Assembly: GCF_000511385.1 (NCBI RefSeq)
Contig: NC_023137.1
Coordinates: 743,501-807,500 of the forward strand
Direction of reading: 5' to 3'
DNA length: 64,000 bases
Source of the DNA: Phaeobacter gallaeciensis DSM 26640
GTDB lineage: Bacteria > Pseudomonadota > Alphaproteobacteria > Rhodobacterales > Rhodobacteraceae
The position numbers and the translations under genes are program-made. Below, in pieces: positions 45,160-54,306 of this stretch (within the stretch, counting starts at the first letter, position 1; every line of letters starts with the position of its first letter). Below the pieces are notes generated by a model. It was not told the origin of the DNA, ran no database searches, and worked only from the letters and a program-made list of their open reading frames with translations.

Positions 45160-46659
45160 TCAGTTGCTGGCACCGTCGGCATTGGGAGCTGCGGTGTCAC
45201 TGGCCTGATCTTCGCGGGTTGTCTCATCGCTGCCCTGCGTGGTGCCACCAGTGGTTTTCAGCGCGCCGTTTTCCCAGGTGCCTTCGGCCTCCTGACCGCT
45301 GGCGTAACGCATCACGCCGGGGCCCTGTCGTTTGGAGTTGAGGAAGCTGCCCTCATAGACGTCGCCATTGGCATAGGTGGCCACGCCCTTGCCGCTGATC
45401 TTGCCCTCGGTCCAGTCGCCCTCATAGCTGAAGCCATCGGTCATCACGATCTTGCCGGTGCCATGACGCTGGCTGTTGGCAAAACTGCCAGTGTAGACCG
45501 AGCCGTCAGGGTAGGTGACGACCGCATCGCCGTGGCGCTGGCCGTCTTTCCAGCCGCCCTCGTAGCGGTAACCATCGGGATAGGTCATTACGCCCTGGCC
45601 GTGGTTCTTGGCGTTCTTGAACGCGCCGGTATAGACCAGCCCGTTGGGGTAGGTGGTGGTGCCGGTGCCCTCAATCACGCCGGCCACCCAGTCGCCTTCG
45701 TAGGTGGAGCCATCGGGATAGGTGATTTTGCCGACCCCATCCGCGAGATCATCGCGGAATTGCCCTTCATAGACCGAGCCGTCGGGATAGGTGACGCGGC
45801 CCTTGCCTTCGATCTGACCGGCCAACCATTCGCCGGTGTAGACATAGCCGTCGGTCTTGGTGAAGGTGCCCTCGCCGTGGCGCAGGTCGTCCTCGAAATT
45901 GCCGATATAGACATCGCCATTGGCGTGGATCTGCTTGCCCTCACCCTGACGGCGCCCGGCCACCAGCGGGCCTTCGTAGACGTCGCCATTAGGCTGCGTC
46001 AGCACCCCGGTGCCATCCATCTGGTTCGCGGCCCAGTCACCTTCATAGACCAGCCCGTCGGGCATGATCAGCTTGCCAGTGCCCTCCAGTTGTCCATCGC
46101 GGATATCGCCTTCATAAGTGGCGCCGTCGGGATAGGTGATCTTGCCGCTGCCGTTCTTCAGGCCATCGACCCAATCGCCGTCATATTGATAGCCGCCGGG
46201 GTTGCGCATAAGGCCCTTGCCGTGGTGTTTGGCATCGCGGAATCCGCCCTCATAGCGGGCGCCGTTGGCATAGACCGCGACGCCCTGACCGTTGATCACC
46301 CCGTCTGACCACTCCCCCTCGTAGGTGCCGCCATCGGCGAAGGTGATTTTGCCCGCGCCCTCCGGTTTGCCCTTGGCGAACTCGCCCTCGTAGACGGAGC
46401 CGTTGGGAAAACGCGCGACGCCACGTCCGCGCACCTCACCGTCGACCCAGTCTCCGGTGTATTCATAGCCGTTGGGCAGGGTGTAGGTGCCGGTGCCATG
46501 CTGCAACCCGCCGCGGAAGGTGCCCTCATAGATCCCGCCGATTTCATCCTGCGTGGTCAGGACCTTGCCATCGTCTTGTGCCAGGGCCGGGCGGATCCCC
46601 CCGGCGGCGCCAAGCGCCAGGGCAGAGGTCAAAAGAGCAGCGGTGGAAAAACGGGTCAT
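45160..46659 (-). CDS. Secreted MORN-repeat protein
   Basis: 499 residues. After a signal peptide (cleavage after PALA, about residue 27) come 18 consecutive 23-residue MORN repeats and one degenerate one, each of the type YEGDWVAGVIEGTGTTTYPN (the unit is 69 bp at DNA level), ending in a short Gly/Thr/Asp-rich tail. Repeats alternate between W- and F-type fifth positions, as in a regular beta ladder. MORN repeats bind lipids or proteins and form extended rods; in roseobacters such secreted versions are unstudied to my knowledge. Faces nadE; tandem DNA repeats make it prone to copy-number change. Confidence 0.9.
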   Translation of the reverse strand: MTRFSTAALLTSALALGAAGGIRPALAQDDGKVLTTQDEIGGIYEGTFRGGLQHGTGTYTLPNGYEYTGDWVDGEVRGRGVARFPNGSVYEGEFAKGKPEGAGKITFADGGTYEGEWSDGVINGQGVAVYANGARYEGGFRDAKHHGKGLMRNPGGYQYDGDWVDGLKNGSGKITYPDGATYEGDIRDGQLEGTGKLIMPDGLVYEGDWAANQMDGTGVLTQPNGDVYEGPLVAGRRQGEGKQIHANGDVYIGNFEDDLRHGEGTFTKTDGYVYTGEWLAGQIEGKGRVTYPDGSVYEGQFRDDLADGVGKITYPDGSTYEGDWVAGVIEGTGTTTYPNGLVYTGAFKNAKNHGQGVMTYPDGYRYEGGWKDGQRHGDAVVTYPDGSVYTGSFANSQRHGTGKIVMTDGFSYEGDWTEGKISGKGVATYANGDVYEGSFLNSKRQGPGVMRYASGQEAEGTWENGALKTTGGTTQGSDETTREDQASDTAAPNADGASN

Positions 46660-46829
46660 GGATTATCTGCTTGCCATAAGGAGAGCCGCGGAGCGGGCCT
46701 GTTGATCTGTTTGACAGGAAACTATGCCACAGCTGCCGTCGTCGCAATGTCTTTTGCCGCAGTGGTCTTTCCCTTCGCGTGCGATCTGTTTAATGGCAGA
46801 AGGCAGGATTATCGAAGGACGCAAGCAGG

Positions 46830-48488
46830 ATGGCTGATCGTTTTCGCGTGACACTGGCTCAGTTGAACCCCACCGTCGGGGATCTGGCGGGCAATGCAAA
46901 CAAGGCCCGCGAGGCCTGGGCCGCAGGCCGTGACGCGGGGGCGGATCTGGTCGCTTTGCCGGAAATGTTCATCACCGGCTACAACACGCAGGACCTGGTG
47001 CGAAAGCCGGTTTTCCATCAGGCTGCCATCGCCGAGGTTGAGCGGTTGGCCGCCGATTGCGCCGATGGGCCCGCTCTGGCTATTGGCAGCCCTTGGGTCG
47101 CAGATGGCAAATTGTTCAACGCCTATCTGATCCTGAAGGGGGGCAAGATCACCGCGCAGGTGCTGAAGCACCATCTGCCCAATGCCACCGTCTTTGACGA
47201 GGTGCGGATCTTTGATGCCGGTCCCTTGGGCGGGCCATATGCAGTTGGCGATACCCGGATCGGCAGCCCGATCTGCGAGGATGGTTGGTATGAAGATGTG
47301 GCTGAAACATTGGCGGAAACCGGAGCCGAGTTCCTGCTGATCCCCAATGGCTCGCCCTATTTCCGCAACAAGATGGATGTGCGGTTCAACCATATGGTGG
47401 CCCGTGCCGTGGAAACCGATTTGCCTGTGATCTACCTCAATATGGTGGGCGGACAGGACGATCAGGTCTTTGACGGCGGTTCGTTTGTGCTGAACCCGGG
47501 CGGCGGCCTGGCGTTGCAAATGCCGGTCCTGCAAGAGGATATCTGCCACCTTGATCTGGAGCGCACAGCAGAGGGCTGGCGCGCGGTTGACGGCCCCAAG
47601 GCCTCATTGCCGGATGAGTGGGAGCAGGATTATCACGTCATGACGCTGTCGCTGCGCGATTACATGCGCAAGACCGGCTTCAAGAAGGTGCTTCTGGGTC
47701 TTTCAGGCGGGGTGGATTCCGCGATTGTAGCCACCATCGCAGTTGATGCCTTGGGGGCGGAGAATGTGCGTTGTGTGATGCTGCCGTCGGAATATACTTC
47801 GCAAGAGTCCCTCGACGATGCTGAGGCCGTGGCCAAGGCGCTGGGTGTACACTACGATTACGTGCCGATTGCCGAGGGACGCGCAGCCATCACCAATACG
47901 CTGGCGCCGCTGTTTGCCGGTCTGGACGAGGGGCTGACGGAGGAAAACATCCAGTCTCGCCTGCGGGGCCTTTTGCTGATGGCAATGTCGAACAAATTTG
48001 GTGAGATGTTGCTGACCACCGGCAATAAATCAGAGGTCGCAGTTGGCTATGCGACGATCTATGGCGACATGGCGGGGGGGTACAACCCGATCAAGGATCT
48101 CTACAAGACCCGCGTGTTTGAGACCTGCCGCTGGCGCAACGCCAATCACCGCGACTGGATGATGGGGCCGGAGGGCGAGGTGATCCGCCCGAATGTAATC
48201 GACAAACCGCCCAGTGCTGAGCTGCGCGACGATCAAAAAGACAGCGACAGCCTGCCGGATTACCCGGAACTGGATGCGTTGCTGGAGATCCTGGTGGACC
48301 GCGATGGGTCGATTGCCGATTGCGTCGCGGCGGGGTTCTCGCGGGAGAATGCCAAACGTGTGGAGCACCTGCTTTATATCAGCGAGTACAAGCGTTTTCA
48401 GTCGGCGCCCGGCGCGCGTTTGACACCGCGAGCTTTCTGGCTGGACCGGCGTTATCCGATCGTGAACCGCTGGCGCGATCCAAGCTGA
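46830..48488 (+). CDS. nadE: Glutamine-dependent NAD+ synthetase
   Basis: 552-residue two-domain enzyme. The N-terminal nitrilase-like glutaminase (about 1-260) has its Glu in LVALPEMFITGY, Lys in VLKHHLPNATVF and Cys in GSPICEDGWYED. The C-terminal synthetase has the P-loop-like LGLSGGVDSAIVATIAVDAL and the NKSEVAVGYATIYGDMAG motif. Ammonia from glutamine converts NaAD to NAD+. Length is as in other fused NadE proteins. Confidence 0.96.
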   Translation: MADRFRVTLAQLNPTVGDLAGNANKAREAWAAGRDAGADLVALPEMFITGYNTQDLVRKPVFHQAAIAEVERLAADCADGPALAIGSPWVADGKLFNAYLILKGGKITAQVLKHHLPNATVFDEVRIFDAGPLGGPYAVGDTRIGSPICEDGWYEDVAETLAETGAEFLLIPNGSPYFRNKMDVRFNHMVARAVETDLPVIYLNMVGGQDDQVFDGGSFVLNPGGGLALQMPVLQEDICHLDLERTAEGWRAVDGPKASLPDEWEQDYHVMTLSLRDYMRKTGFKKVLLGLSGGVDSAIVATIAVDALGAENVRCVMLPSEYTSQESLDDAEAVAKALGVHYDYVPIAEGRAAITNTLAPLFAGLDEGLTEENIQSRLRGLLLMAMSNKFGEMLLTTGNKSEVAVGYATIYGDMAGGYNPIKDLYKTRVFETCRWRNANHRDWMMGPEGEVIRPNVIDKPPSAELRDDQKDSDSLPDYPELDALLEILVDRDGSIADCVAAGFSRENAKRVEHLLYISEYKRFQSAPGARLTPRAFWLDRRYPIVNRWRDPS

Positions 48489-48571
48489 AGCGGGGCGGTG
48501 GTTTGGGTGCTGCGAAGGCATCCGGCTGCGCCACATGCGGTCGGTAACTAAACCTGTGGCGACGGGCGCTG

Positions 48572-50107
48572 TCAGTCTTGTGCCCCTGAGAACGGCCCCT
48601 TGGCCGGGTCGGCCTTCTGGCAATCCACCACGCAGTTGCGGCCTGCGTCCTTCGCGGCATAGAGCGCGCGATCTGCAGCATGCATAAGATCCTGTGGTAG
48701 CAGCCCATCTTCGGGGTAGCTGGCCACCCCGATGGAGATGGTGACCCTTGGCAGGGTGCCGGACCCATAGCGCAGGGTGATATCCTCAATTGCGGTGCGC
48801 AGCGCCTCGCCCACCTCCATGGTCTGTTCCTTGTCGGTATCAGGCAGGAACACTGCAAATTCCTCGCCTCCCATCCGGCAACAAACCTCTCCATTGTGAA
48901 ACAGCTCTTTCAGCGTGTCGCCAATGGCACGCAGCACCATGTCGCCCGCATCATGGCCATGGGTGTCATTGAACGTCTTGAACCGATCCGCATCAAAGCT
49001 GAGCACCCCCAGTTGGCTGGCGCGCCGGTCGGCGAGGGTCACTGCATTGCGCAACTCTCCTAGGAAATAGCGCCGGTTATAGACGCCAGTCAGCGGATCT
49101 CGGGTGGATTGATCATGCAATTCATCGCGCAGCCGCACATTTGCCACCGCCAGTGAGATATGTTCACCGCAACGCAGCGCCAGACGATGCAGCGCCACCT
49201 TGCGCTTGGCATCCTCTTCCGGCGCGAATTTCACGTGCAACAAACCCACAGTGTTCCCATGCGCGACCACCGGGAAACAAACGTAGTCCTCATGCTCGCT
49301 GGTGCTGGGTTGCTCTTCCACGTGGGCGCAGGCAAAGGCGATCTTATCCGCAGAATAGAGATATTGCCGCCCCCGTCGCAGCGCCCAGCAGGCATCGGGG
49401 AAGATGTGGTCATGCGCTTCGCCGCCGCCCCAGTGGCATTTGCCGTCCAGAACATCGCGTGAGTTGGAGTAGATATACAGCTCCCCCCGGGATTGCGGAA
49501 ACAGCTGCGCCATGAAGGCGCTGACAATGCGAAACAGCTCCTCCTGGGATTTGCAGGAGTGCAGCCATTCGTCCAGCTGGGACAACAGCTTGGCTTCCTC
49601 GCGCCAGGACTGTTCTGCCGCGAGCGTCTTCAGAGCGGTCAGCTCGGCCTCTTCGGCGGCTTGTCGCGCCTGGGTCAGGTCCCGTGCGCTGCGCTCAATC
49701 TGGGTGACATCGGTGTAGCAGGTGACAAATCCCCCGGTGGACAGCCGCCGCGTATCAATCTGTAGCCGCCGCCCGGAGGGCATTCTTCGGGTCGCTGAAA
49801 ACCGCTGTTTGTTCGAGCTGAAATCCTGCTCCGCCTGTTCGGCGCTCTCTTCGGTCACATGGCCGAGTTTGACGGCGGTGGAAAAAAACGCCTCTCGGGA
49901 GTAGCCGGGGTAGATGTCGCCGTTCTGCAGCTCCAAAAGGGTGAGCAGGCGTTCATTGAAGACCTGACAATGCCCGTCCTCGGTCCAAACCATCACGCCC
50001 TGATCCAGCTTGTTCAACACATCCATCAACCGGGCGTGGGACGGCTCGGGTAAGCTCTCCGCCTGCAACATTTCATTCGGGATCACTTTGTTCACGGGAG
50101 ACCCCAT
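48572..50107 (-). CDS. Diguanylate cyclase with PAS and GAF domains
   Basis: About 511 residues, no membrane helix. Order: a PAS domain of the PAS-7 type (about 30-145, LDQGVMVWTEDGHCQVFNER), a coiled coil, a GAF domain (about 185-320), and a C-terminal GGDEF domain (about 340-500) with an intact GGEEF active site in CRMGGEEFAVF and FDADRFKTFNDTHGHDAGD. The usual inhibitory RxxD site five residues before GGEEF is replaced (HNGE), so product feedback may be weak. It should make c-di-GMP in response to a small-molecule or redox signal. A GTG at 50179 would add 24 residues; ATG at 50107 is a choice. Divergent from gltX. Confidence 0.9.
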   Translation of the reverse strand: MGSPVNKVIPNEMLQAESLPEPSHARLMDVLNKLDQGVMVWTEDGHCQVFNERLLTLLELQNGDIYPGYSREAFFSTAVKLGHVTEESAEQAEQDFSSNKQRFSATRRMPSGRRLQIDTRRLSTGGFVTCYTDVTQIERSARDLTQARQAAEEAELTALKTLAAEQSWREEAKLLSQLDEWLHSCKSQEELFRIVSAFMAQLFPQSRGELYIYSNSRDVLDGKCHWGGGEAHDHIFPDACWALRRGRQYLYSADKIAFACAHVEEQPSTSEHEDYVCFPVVAHGNTVGLLHVKFAPEEDAKRKVALHRLALRCGEHISLAVANVRLRDELHDQSTRDPLTGVYNRRYFLGELRNAVTLADRRASQLGVLSFDADRFKTFNDTHGHDAGDMVLRAIGDTLKELFHNGEVCCRMGGEEFAVFLPDTDKEQTMEVGEALRTAIEDITLRYGSGTLPRVTISIGVASYPEDGLLPQDLMHAADRALYAAKDAGRNCVVDCQKADPAKGPFSGAQD

Positions 50108-50291
50108 TGTTTCGTACCAGTCGTTTCTTCGTGCTGCGACAGGCTGACACAGGAAGTCTGAAAGAAATCTAAGTTGCACAAAGGAAAACGCTGAAACTTT
50201 GAAACGACTTTTTAGGCAAGCTCAGCTGTGGCGCCATAACTGGACAAAACAGCGTCCATGTGACATGGGGCAGGGCAACAGGAGACTTGTG

Positions 50292-51617
50292 ATGACAACC
50301 ACCCGATTTGCCCCGTCGCCGACCGGCTATATCCATGTTGGCAATCTGCGCACCGCGCTGATGAACTACTTGATCGCCCGCAAGGCCGGCGGCAGTTTCA
50401 TCCTGCGTATCGACGATACTGACCCGGAGCGGTCAAAGGAAGAATACGTCGACGCGATCAAACAGGATCTCGAATGGCTGGGCCTCACCTGGGACCGGGT
50501 TGAGCGTCAGTCCGAGCGGCTGGAGCGCTATGTCGCTGCGGCGGACAAACTGCGCGAGATCGGCCGGTTTTATGAGGCGTTTGAGACGCCGGTTGAACTG
50601 GACCTCAAGCGCAAGAAACAGCTGAACATGGGCAAGCCGCCGGTCTATGACCGCGCTGCGCTAGCCCTGTCCGATGATGAAAAGGCCGCCCTGCGCGCCG
50701 AGCGTGGCGATGGCGTCTGGCGGTTCAAGCTGGACCACCAGCGCATTGAATGGGCCGACGGTATTCTGGGCGATATCTCCATTGATGCGGCTTCGGTCTC
50801 CGATCCGGTGCTGATCCGCGGCGACGGTCAGTTCCTCTACACGCTGGCCTCGGTTGTGGATGACACCGAAATGGGCGTGACCCATGTGGTGCGCGGCTCC
50901 GACCATGTAACCAACACCGCGACACAGATTCAGATCATCGAGGCGCTGGGCGGCACTGTGCCGTCGTTCGCGCATCACTCGCTGCTGACCGGTCCGCAGG
51001 GGGAGGCGCTGTCCAAGCGTCTCGGCACCTTGGCGCTGCGGGACCTGCGTGAGGCGGGCGTGCAGCCAATGGCGCTCCTGAGCCTGATGGCGCGTCTGGG
51101 TTCCTCCGACCCGGTTGAGCTGCGCAGTGAGATGGCAGAGCTGATCGACGGCTTTGACATCAACCGCTTTGGCGCGGCGCCGACCAAATTCGATGTTGAG
51201 GATGTCTACCCGCTGACAGCACGCTACCTGCAGTCGCTGGCGCTGTCGGATGTCCAGACCCATGTGGACGCGCTGGGCGTTCCGGCCGAGAAACGGGCGG
51301 CGTTCTGGGATGTGGCCAGGGAAAACATCACAACTCTGAAGGATCTCGCCGGTTGGTGGGAGCTGTGCCGCGATGGCGCCGCGCCGCTGATCGCGGATGA
51401 GGACAAGGAGTTCATCGCAGAGGCGATGGCGCTGCTGCCGGAGGGGCCTTACGACAGCGAAAGCTGGGGCAAATGGACCGCCGCGGTGAAAGAGGCCACT
51501 GGCCGCAAGGGCAAAGGTCTGTTTATGCCGCTGCGCAAAGCCGTCACCGGGATGGAACGCGGACCCGATATGTCGGCCCTGCTGGCGCTTATGGAGACGG
51601 TCCGCGCTCGCGGTTGA
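50292..51617 (+). CDS. gltX: Glutamate--tRNA ligase
   Basis: 441-residue class I synthetase. HIGH motif in FAPSPTGYIHVGNLRTAL at the N-terminus and KMSKS counterpart ALSKRLGTL at about 240. It starts at an ATG (50292) preceded by AACAGGAGAC; a longer upstream frame lacks similarity. The short length and missing extended anticodon domain resemble the smaller alphaproteobacterial GltX copy, of which many species have two, sometimes charging tRNA-Gln with Glu. A terminator follows. Confidence 0.95.
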   Translation: MTTTRFAPSPTGYIHVGNLRTALMNYLIARKAGGSFILRIDDTDPERSKEEYVDAIKQDLEWLGLTWDRVERQSERLERYVAAADKLREIGRFYEAFETPVELDLKRKKQLNMGKPPVYDRAALALSDDEKAALRAERGDGVWRFKLDHQRIEWADGILGDISIDAASVSDPVLIRGDGQFLYTLASVVDDTEMGVTHVVRGSDHVTNTATQIQIIEALGGTVPSFAHHSLLTGPQGEALSKRLGTLALRDLREAGVQPMALLSLMARLGSSDPVELRSEMAELIDGFDINRFGAAPTKFDVEDVYPLTARYLQSLALSDVQTHVDALGVPAEKRAAFWDVARENITTLKDLAGWWELCRDGAAPLIADEDKEFIAEAMALLPEGPYDSESWGKWTAAVKEATGRKGKGLFMPLRKAVTGMERGPDMSALLALMETVRARG

Positions 51618-51637
51618 TCTCTGCCAATATTGTTCTG

Positions 51638-51667
51638 AAAAGGCGGCTCCGGGTGGGCCGCCTTTTT
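51638..51667 (+). terminator. Rho-independent terminator of gltX
   Basis: AAAAGGCGGC / GCCGCCTTTTT (51638-51647 and 51657-51667), 21 bp behind the gltX stop, with a strong T-run. Confidence 0.88.
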
Positions 51668-51751
51668 CGTTCGGGGGGCTTCCTCCGCCCACACCATAGA
51701 CCTTGTCTCTGTGTTCGGGCCGGGCGCGCCCGGTCTCATATGCGTCAGGTC

Positions 51752-52939
51752 TCAGCGATCAGAGTGCTGCTCCCGCATCTTTGTGGCAGCGTTGGCCATG
51801 GCCGGGTTGGGGTGGTGCCCCAGCGCCGTGAGGGCCTTGTCCATCCAGTCAATCACCGCCGGGTCATCCCCTCCGGCGTGGGCAATGGGCGGGAAGGCAC
51901 AGGACAGAAGATGCCGGGCGGATATGGCAGGCATGAGCACCCGGTCAAAGGATGGATCCTGCCCGGTCTGCGCGTCCTCATCCGGTGTATTCTCCCACAG
52001 CAACCGTTCCAGCCGCCCCATGACCTCCAGCGCGGTGCCGGGATCATTGACCCCGGGAGAGAGCGCCCGCTGAGCGGTTTCCGCAAGCAAGGTCAGCCCA
52101 AATGAGGGGTCCTGATCAAAACTGCGCACATCGCCGATTTCGATGCAGCGGCTTGCGGCCTCGCTCAGGTCCTCATCGGCCGATTTTGCATAGGCCACAG
52201 GCCGCCCGCGCAACACAAATTCTCCCGGCGTGCGATGGATCGCAATCTCGGTGTCGGCTTCTTCTGCCAATGTCTGCAGCTGCGCCACATCCACAAACCG
52301 CACAAACCCCGACGCCTGCGCCGGGATCGCCGTGCCGTCTGCCTTGAACTGGCTGTCATCTTCGGCGCGTTGCGCGCCCAGACAGGGCGCATCGGCGCGC
52401 TGGCGCAGGCTGGTGCGGCTGCGGTCTTCAATCAGGCGCAGGGTATGATCCATGCTGCCAAGCCCCGACAGGTGATCAATCCAGCGTAAAATCGCCCCGA
52501 CAATCAGCGCCACAACCCCGACGGTGAGTGCAAAGACCACAATGGCCGCGTCCTCGCTATAGAACCCTGCCCGAAACAGGATCACCGCGCTCAGGCTGAA
52601 CACAAACCCGCCGACAAAGGTGGCCAGAACGCTCTGGGTGATCGTGTCCTCCAGCAGCAGGCGATACACCCGCGGTGTCGCAGTGGCGGCGGCGGTGCGA
52701 TAAGCGGAGACCATGACATTCAGCGAAAATGTGGTCACGGCCAACATGCCGGAGGCAAGGATATTCAGCACTGGCAGCGCGGCCTCGCGTCCGAACCGCT
52801 CGCCCAGATCCTCAGGAATGAACGGGGTGAGCCAGGGCGCGATGGCCAGTGCCAGTAAGGAACAGGCCGAGATCAGCACCACCCGGAACCACAGCTGCCG
52901 GGTGATCCGCTGAATGTAGAGAAGCGTGCGTGAGATCAC
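51752..52939 (-). CDS. DUF2254 domain-containing membrane protein
   Basis: 395-residue inner-membrane protein. Four hydrophobic segments in the N-terminal 150 residues (for example LISACSLLALAIAPWL and AIVVFALTVGVVALIVGAIL) are followed by a soluble C-terminal half with GFVRFVDVAQLQTLAEEAD, DQDPSFGLTLLAETAQRAL and PGVNDPGTALEVM, which are hallmark DUF2254 segments. No function is known to me for this family. Its first base shares the stop of the downstream-lying cyclotransferase-like gene (1-bp overlap), so the two are coupled. Confidence 0.9.
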   Translation of the reverse strand: MISRTLLYIQRITRQLWFRVVLISACSLLALAIAPWLTPFIPEDLGERFGREAALPVLNILASGMLAVTTFSLNVMVSAYRTAAATATPRVYRLLLEDTITQSVLATFVGGFVFSLSAVILFRAGFYSEDAAIVVFALTVGVVALIVGAILRWIDHLSGLGSMDHTLRLIEDRSRTSLRQRADAPCLGAQRAEDDSQFKADGTAIPAQASGFVRFVDVAQLQTLAEEADTEIAIHRTPGEFVLRGRPVAYAKSADEDLSEAASRCIEIGDVRSFDQDPSFGLTLLAETAQRALSPGVNDPGTALEVMGRLERLLWENTPDEDAQTGQDPSFDRVLMPAISARHLLSCAFPPIAHAGGDDPAVIDWMDKALTALGHHPNPAMANAATKMREQHSDR

Positions 52940-53523
52940 TATTCCGCCTCGATCAGTTGTGCGCCCAGGGCAGTTAGATGCTGGTCCACCAGATCACGTT
53001 CATCCGTGGTCAATGCCTGTGCCCGGGGATAGCGGGGGGTGGCGCGGTCATTCAGGATTGGCGCGTCCCAGCCATCGGTCGTGCGGATGAAATCGGCAAC
53101 GCCTTCGGTTCCAAAGACATCGAGATAGCCTTGGATCACCACATCAAGATAGCTCAGCAAGATTGGATGGCGCAGGCTGGCTGCACGCTGACTGCTGGCG
53201 GGGATCGCATAGACGGCGATCTCGGTCTCTGGCGCCAGATCATGCTGCACCGCGTCCCGCGCCGCCAGACGATCATAGCCGAACTCACGGTCATCCAAAG
53301 CCGCCCAATCCGCGCCGGGGACTTCGGCGATCAGCCCGTCGATGCGACTGTCGCCGCAGGGCACCGCAGAGAGATAGGCCACCGGGCGCAGATCTGTCTG
53401 CACCCAGGCCCGCCGCCAGCCGCTGAGCCTTGCCGGACGGGCCTGCCCATAGGCATGGGTGCGCGTATTCACCAGGCTGCCATAGCCAAAGAAATAGGGG
53501 GCAGGGGAAAGGGGGCTGGGCAT
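52939..53523 (-). CDS. Gamma-glutamylcyclotransferase-fold protein
   Basis: 194-residue protein. The substrate loop FFGYGSLVNTRTH near the N-terminus is the classic YGSL motif of the gamma-glutamylcyclotransferase fold, and the expected general-acid Glu is in DDREFGYDRLA (ExxxY region). Members act on gamma-glutamyl amines or amino acids, or have lost activity; the substrate is unclear. Co-transcribed with DUF2254. Confidence 0.85.
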   Translation of the reverse strand: MPSPLSPAPYFFGYGSLVNTRTHAYGQARPARLSGWRRAWVQTDLRPVAYLSAVPCGDSRIDGLIAEVPGADWAALDDREFGYDRLAARDAVQHDLAPETEIAVYAIPASSQRAASLRHPILLSYLDVVIQGYLDVFGTEGVADFIRTTDGWDAPILNDRATPRYPRAQALTTDERDLVDQHLTALGAQLIEAE

Positions 53524-53678
53524 TCTGATCTCCTGTGCGGGGCTGCAAGGGCGGACCGCCTCTGTTTGTGGTCACTGTGGTTCAGGCCTCAGTGGTTCAA
53601 TCCTTGGCGCCATGAGCCAGATTTGGCGACGTATATTTGGCGCTGCATGTCTGCGATCAGCAACGAGCTATTGCAGCT

Positions 53679-53692
53679 TTGATACATGTCAA
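53679..53692. promoter_or_regulatory. FNR/DNR-type binding site upstream of the Rrf2 gene
   Basis: TTGATACATGTCAA matches the FNR family consensus TTGAT-N4-ATCAA with one mismatch. It lies 60 bp before the start of an Fe-S Rrf2 regulator gene, the position of an activator site. FnrL/Dnr/NnrR proteins sense oxygen or NO; binding is inferred. Confidence 0.6.
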
Positions 53693-53751
53693 AGTGGCCT
53701 TTGCGCAGCCATGTCATGATCCGGCGATCAAGGCACCTTGGAGGGGCGATC

Positions 53752-54216
53752 ATGCGGATCACGAAACGGACAAATATTGCAGTACGGCTGTTGATGTACT
53801 GTGCGGCCCATGCGGACCGCCTGGTCACCAAATCGGAAATTGCGGCGCGCTGCAATATCTCCGAGAACCATTTGGCGCAGGTTATCAACCAATTGGCACA
53901 ATTGGGATATCTGCATACCCAACGGGGCCGCAATGGCGGCATGTCACTGGGCAAGCCTGCGGCAGAAATTGGCATTGGCGACGTTTTCCGCGATGTCGAG
54001 GGCACGGTGCCGATGGTGGAGTGTTTTGCCGATGCCGACAATACCTGCCCGCTGGTGTCGGCCTGCCGGTTGCGCCTCGCCCTGTCGGAGGCCGCGCAGG
54101 CCTTCTATCAGTCGTTGGATGGCATCACGCTGGAGGCGCTGATCTGTGACAATGACGACCTGTTTGCCCTGTTCCAACCACCCGTCGCCGCCAGCTGCGC
54201 GCGCTACGTGAATTAG
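53752..54216 (+). CDS. Rrf2 family iron-sulfur regulator (NsrR/RirA type)
   Basis: 154-residue Rrf2 protein. The winged helix spans about 1-65 (TNIAVRLLMYCAAH, HLAQVINQLAQLGYL, RGRNGG wing), and the cluster ligands are Cys91, Cys99 and Cys105 in ECFADADNTCPLVSAC. The C-x7-C-x5-C spacing and numbering equal those of rhizobial RirA, while the wing and NISENHLAQVINQL recognition helix resemble NsrR. So it senses iron or NO; which of them is not settled. Start chosen at 53752 behind GGAGGGGC. An FNR-type box at 53679 hints at oxygen/NO control. No obvious target gene lies beside it. Confidence 0.85.
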   Translation: MRITKRTNIAVRLLMYCAAHADRLVTKSEIAARCNISENHLAQVINQLAQLGYLHTQRGRNGGMSLGKPAAEIGIGDVFRDVEGTVPMVECFADADNTCPLVSACRLRLALSEAAQAFYQSLDGITLEALICDNDDLFALFQPPVAASCARYVN

Positions 54217-54236
54217 GTCGGCCGCAGCAGTGCTGT

Positions 54237-54267
54237 AAAAGACACCAGCCTGCCGCAGCTGGTGTCC
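54237..54267 (-). terminator. Terminator of the ybbAP-like operon
   Basis: GACACCAGC / GCTGGTGTC (54241-54249, 54258-54266). On the minus strand it ends in TTTTAC, suiting the leftward ABC permease gene 40 bp away; on the plus side it may also stop the Rrf2 transcript. Confidence 0.75.
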
Positions 54268-54306
54268 GATGTGGTTCCTTCCTTGGGTCGCAGCGGCGTG
54301 CGTAAG

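Noticed and set aside
45064-46308. 414-residue open frame on the plus strand across the MORN gene
   Set aside because: Its regular Gly/Ile/Ala periodicity is only the reverse reading of the 69-bp MORN repeat units.
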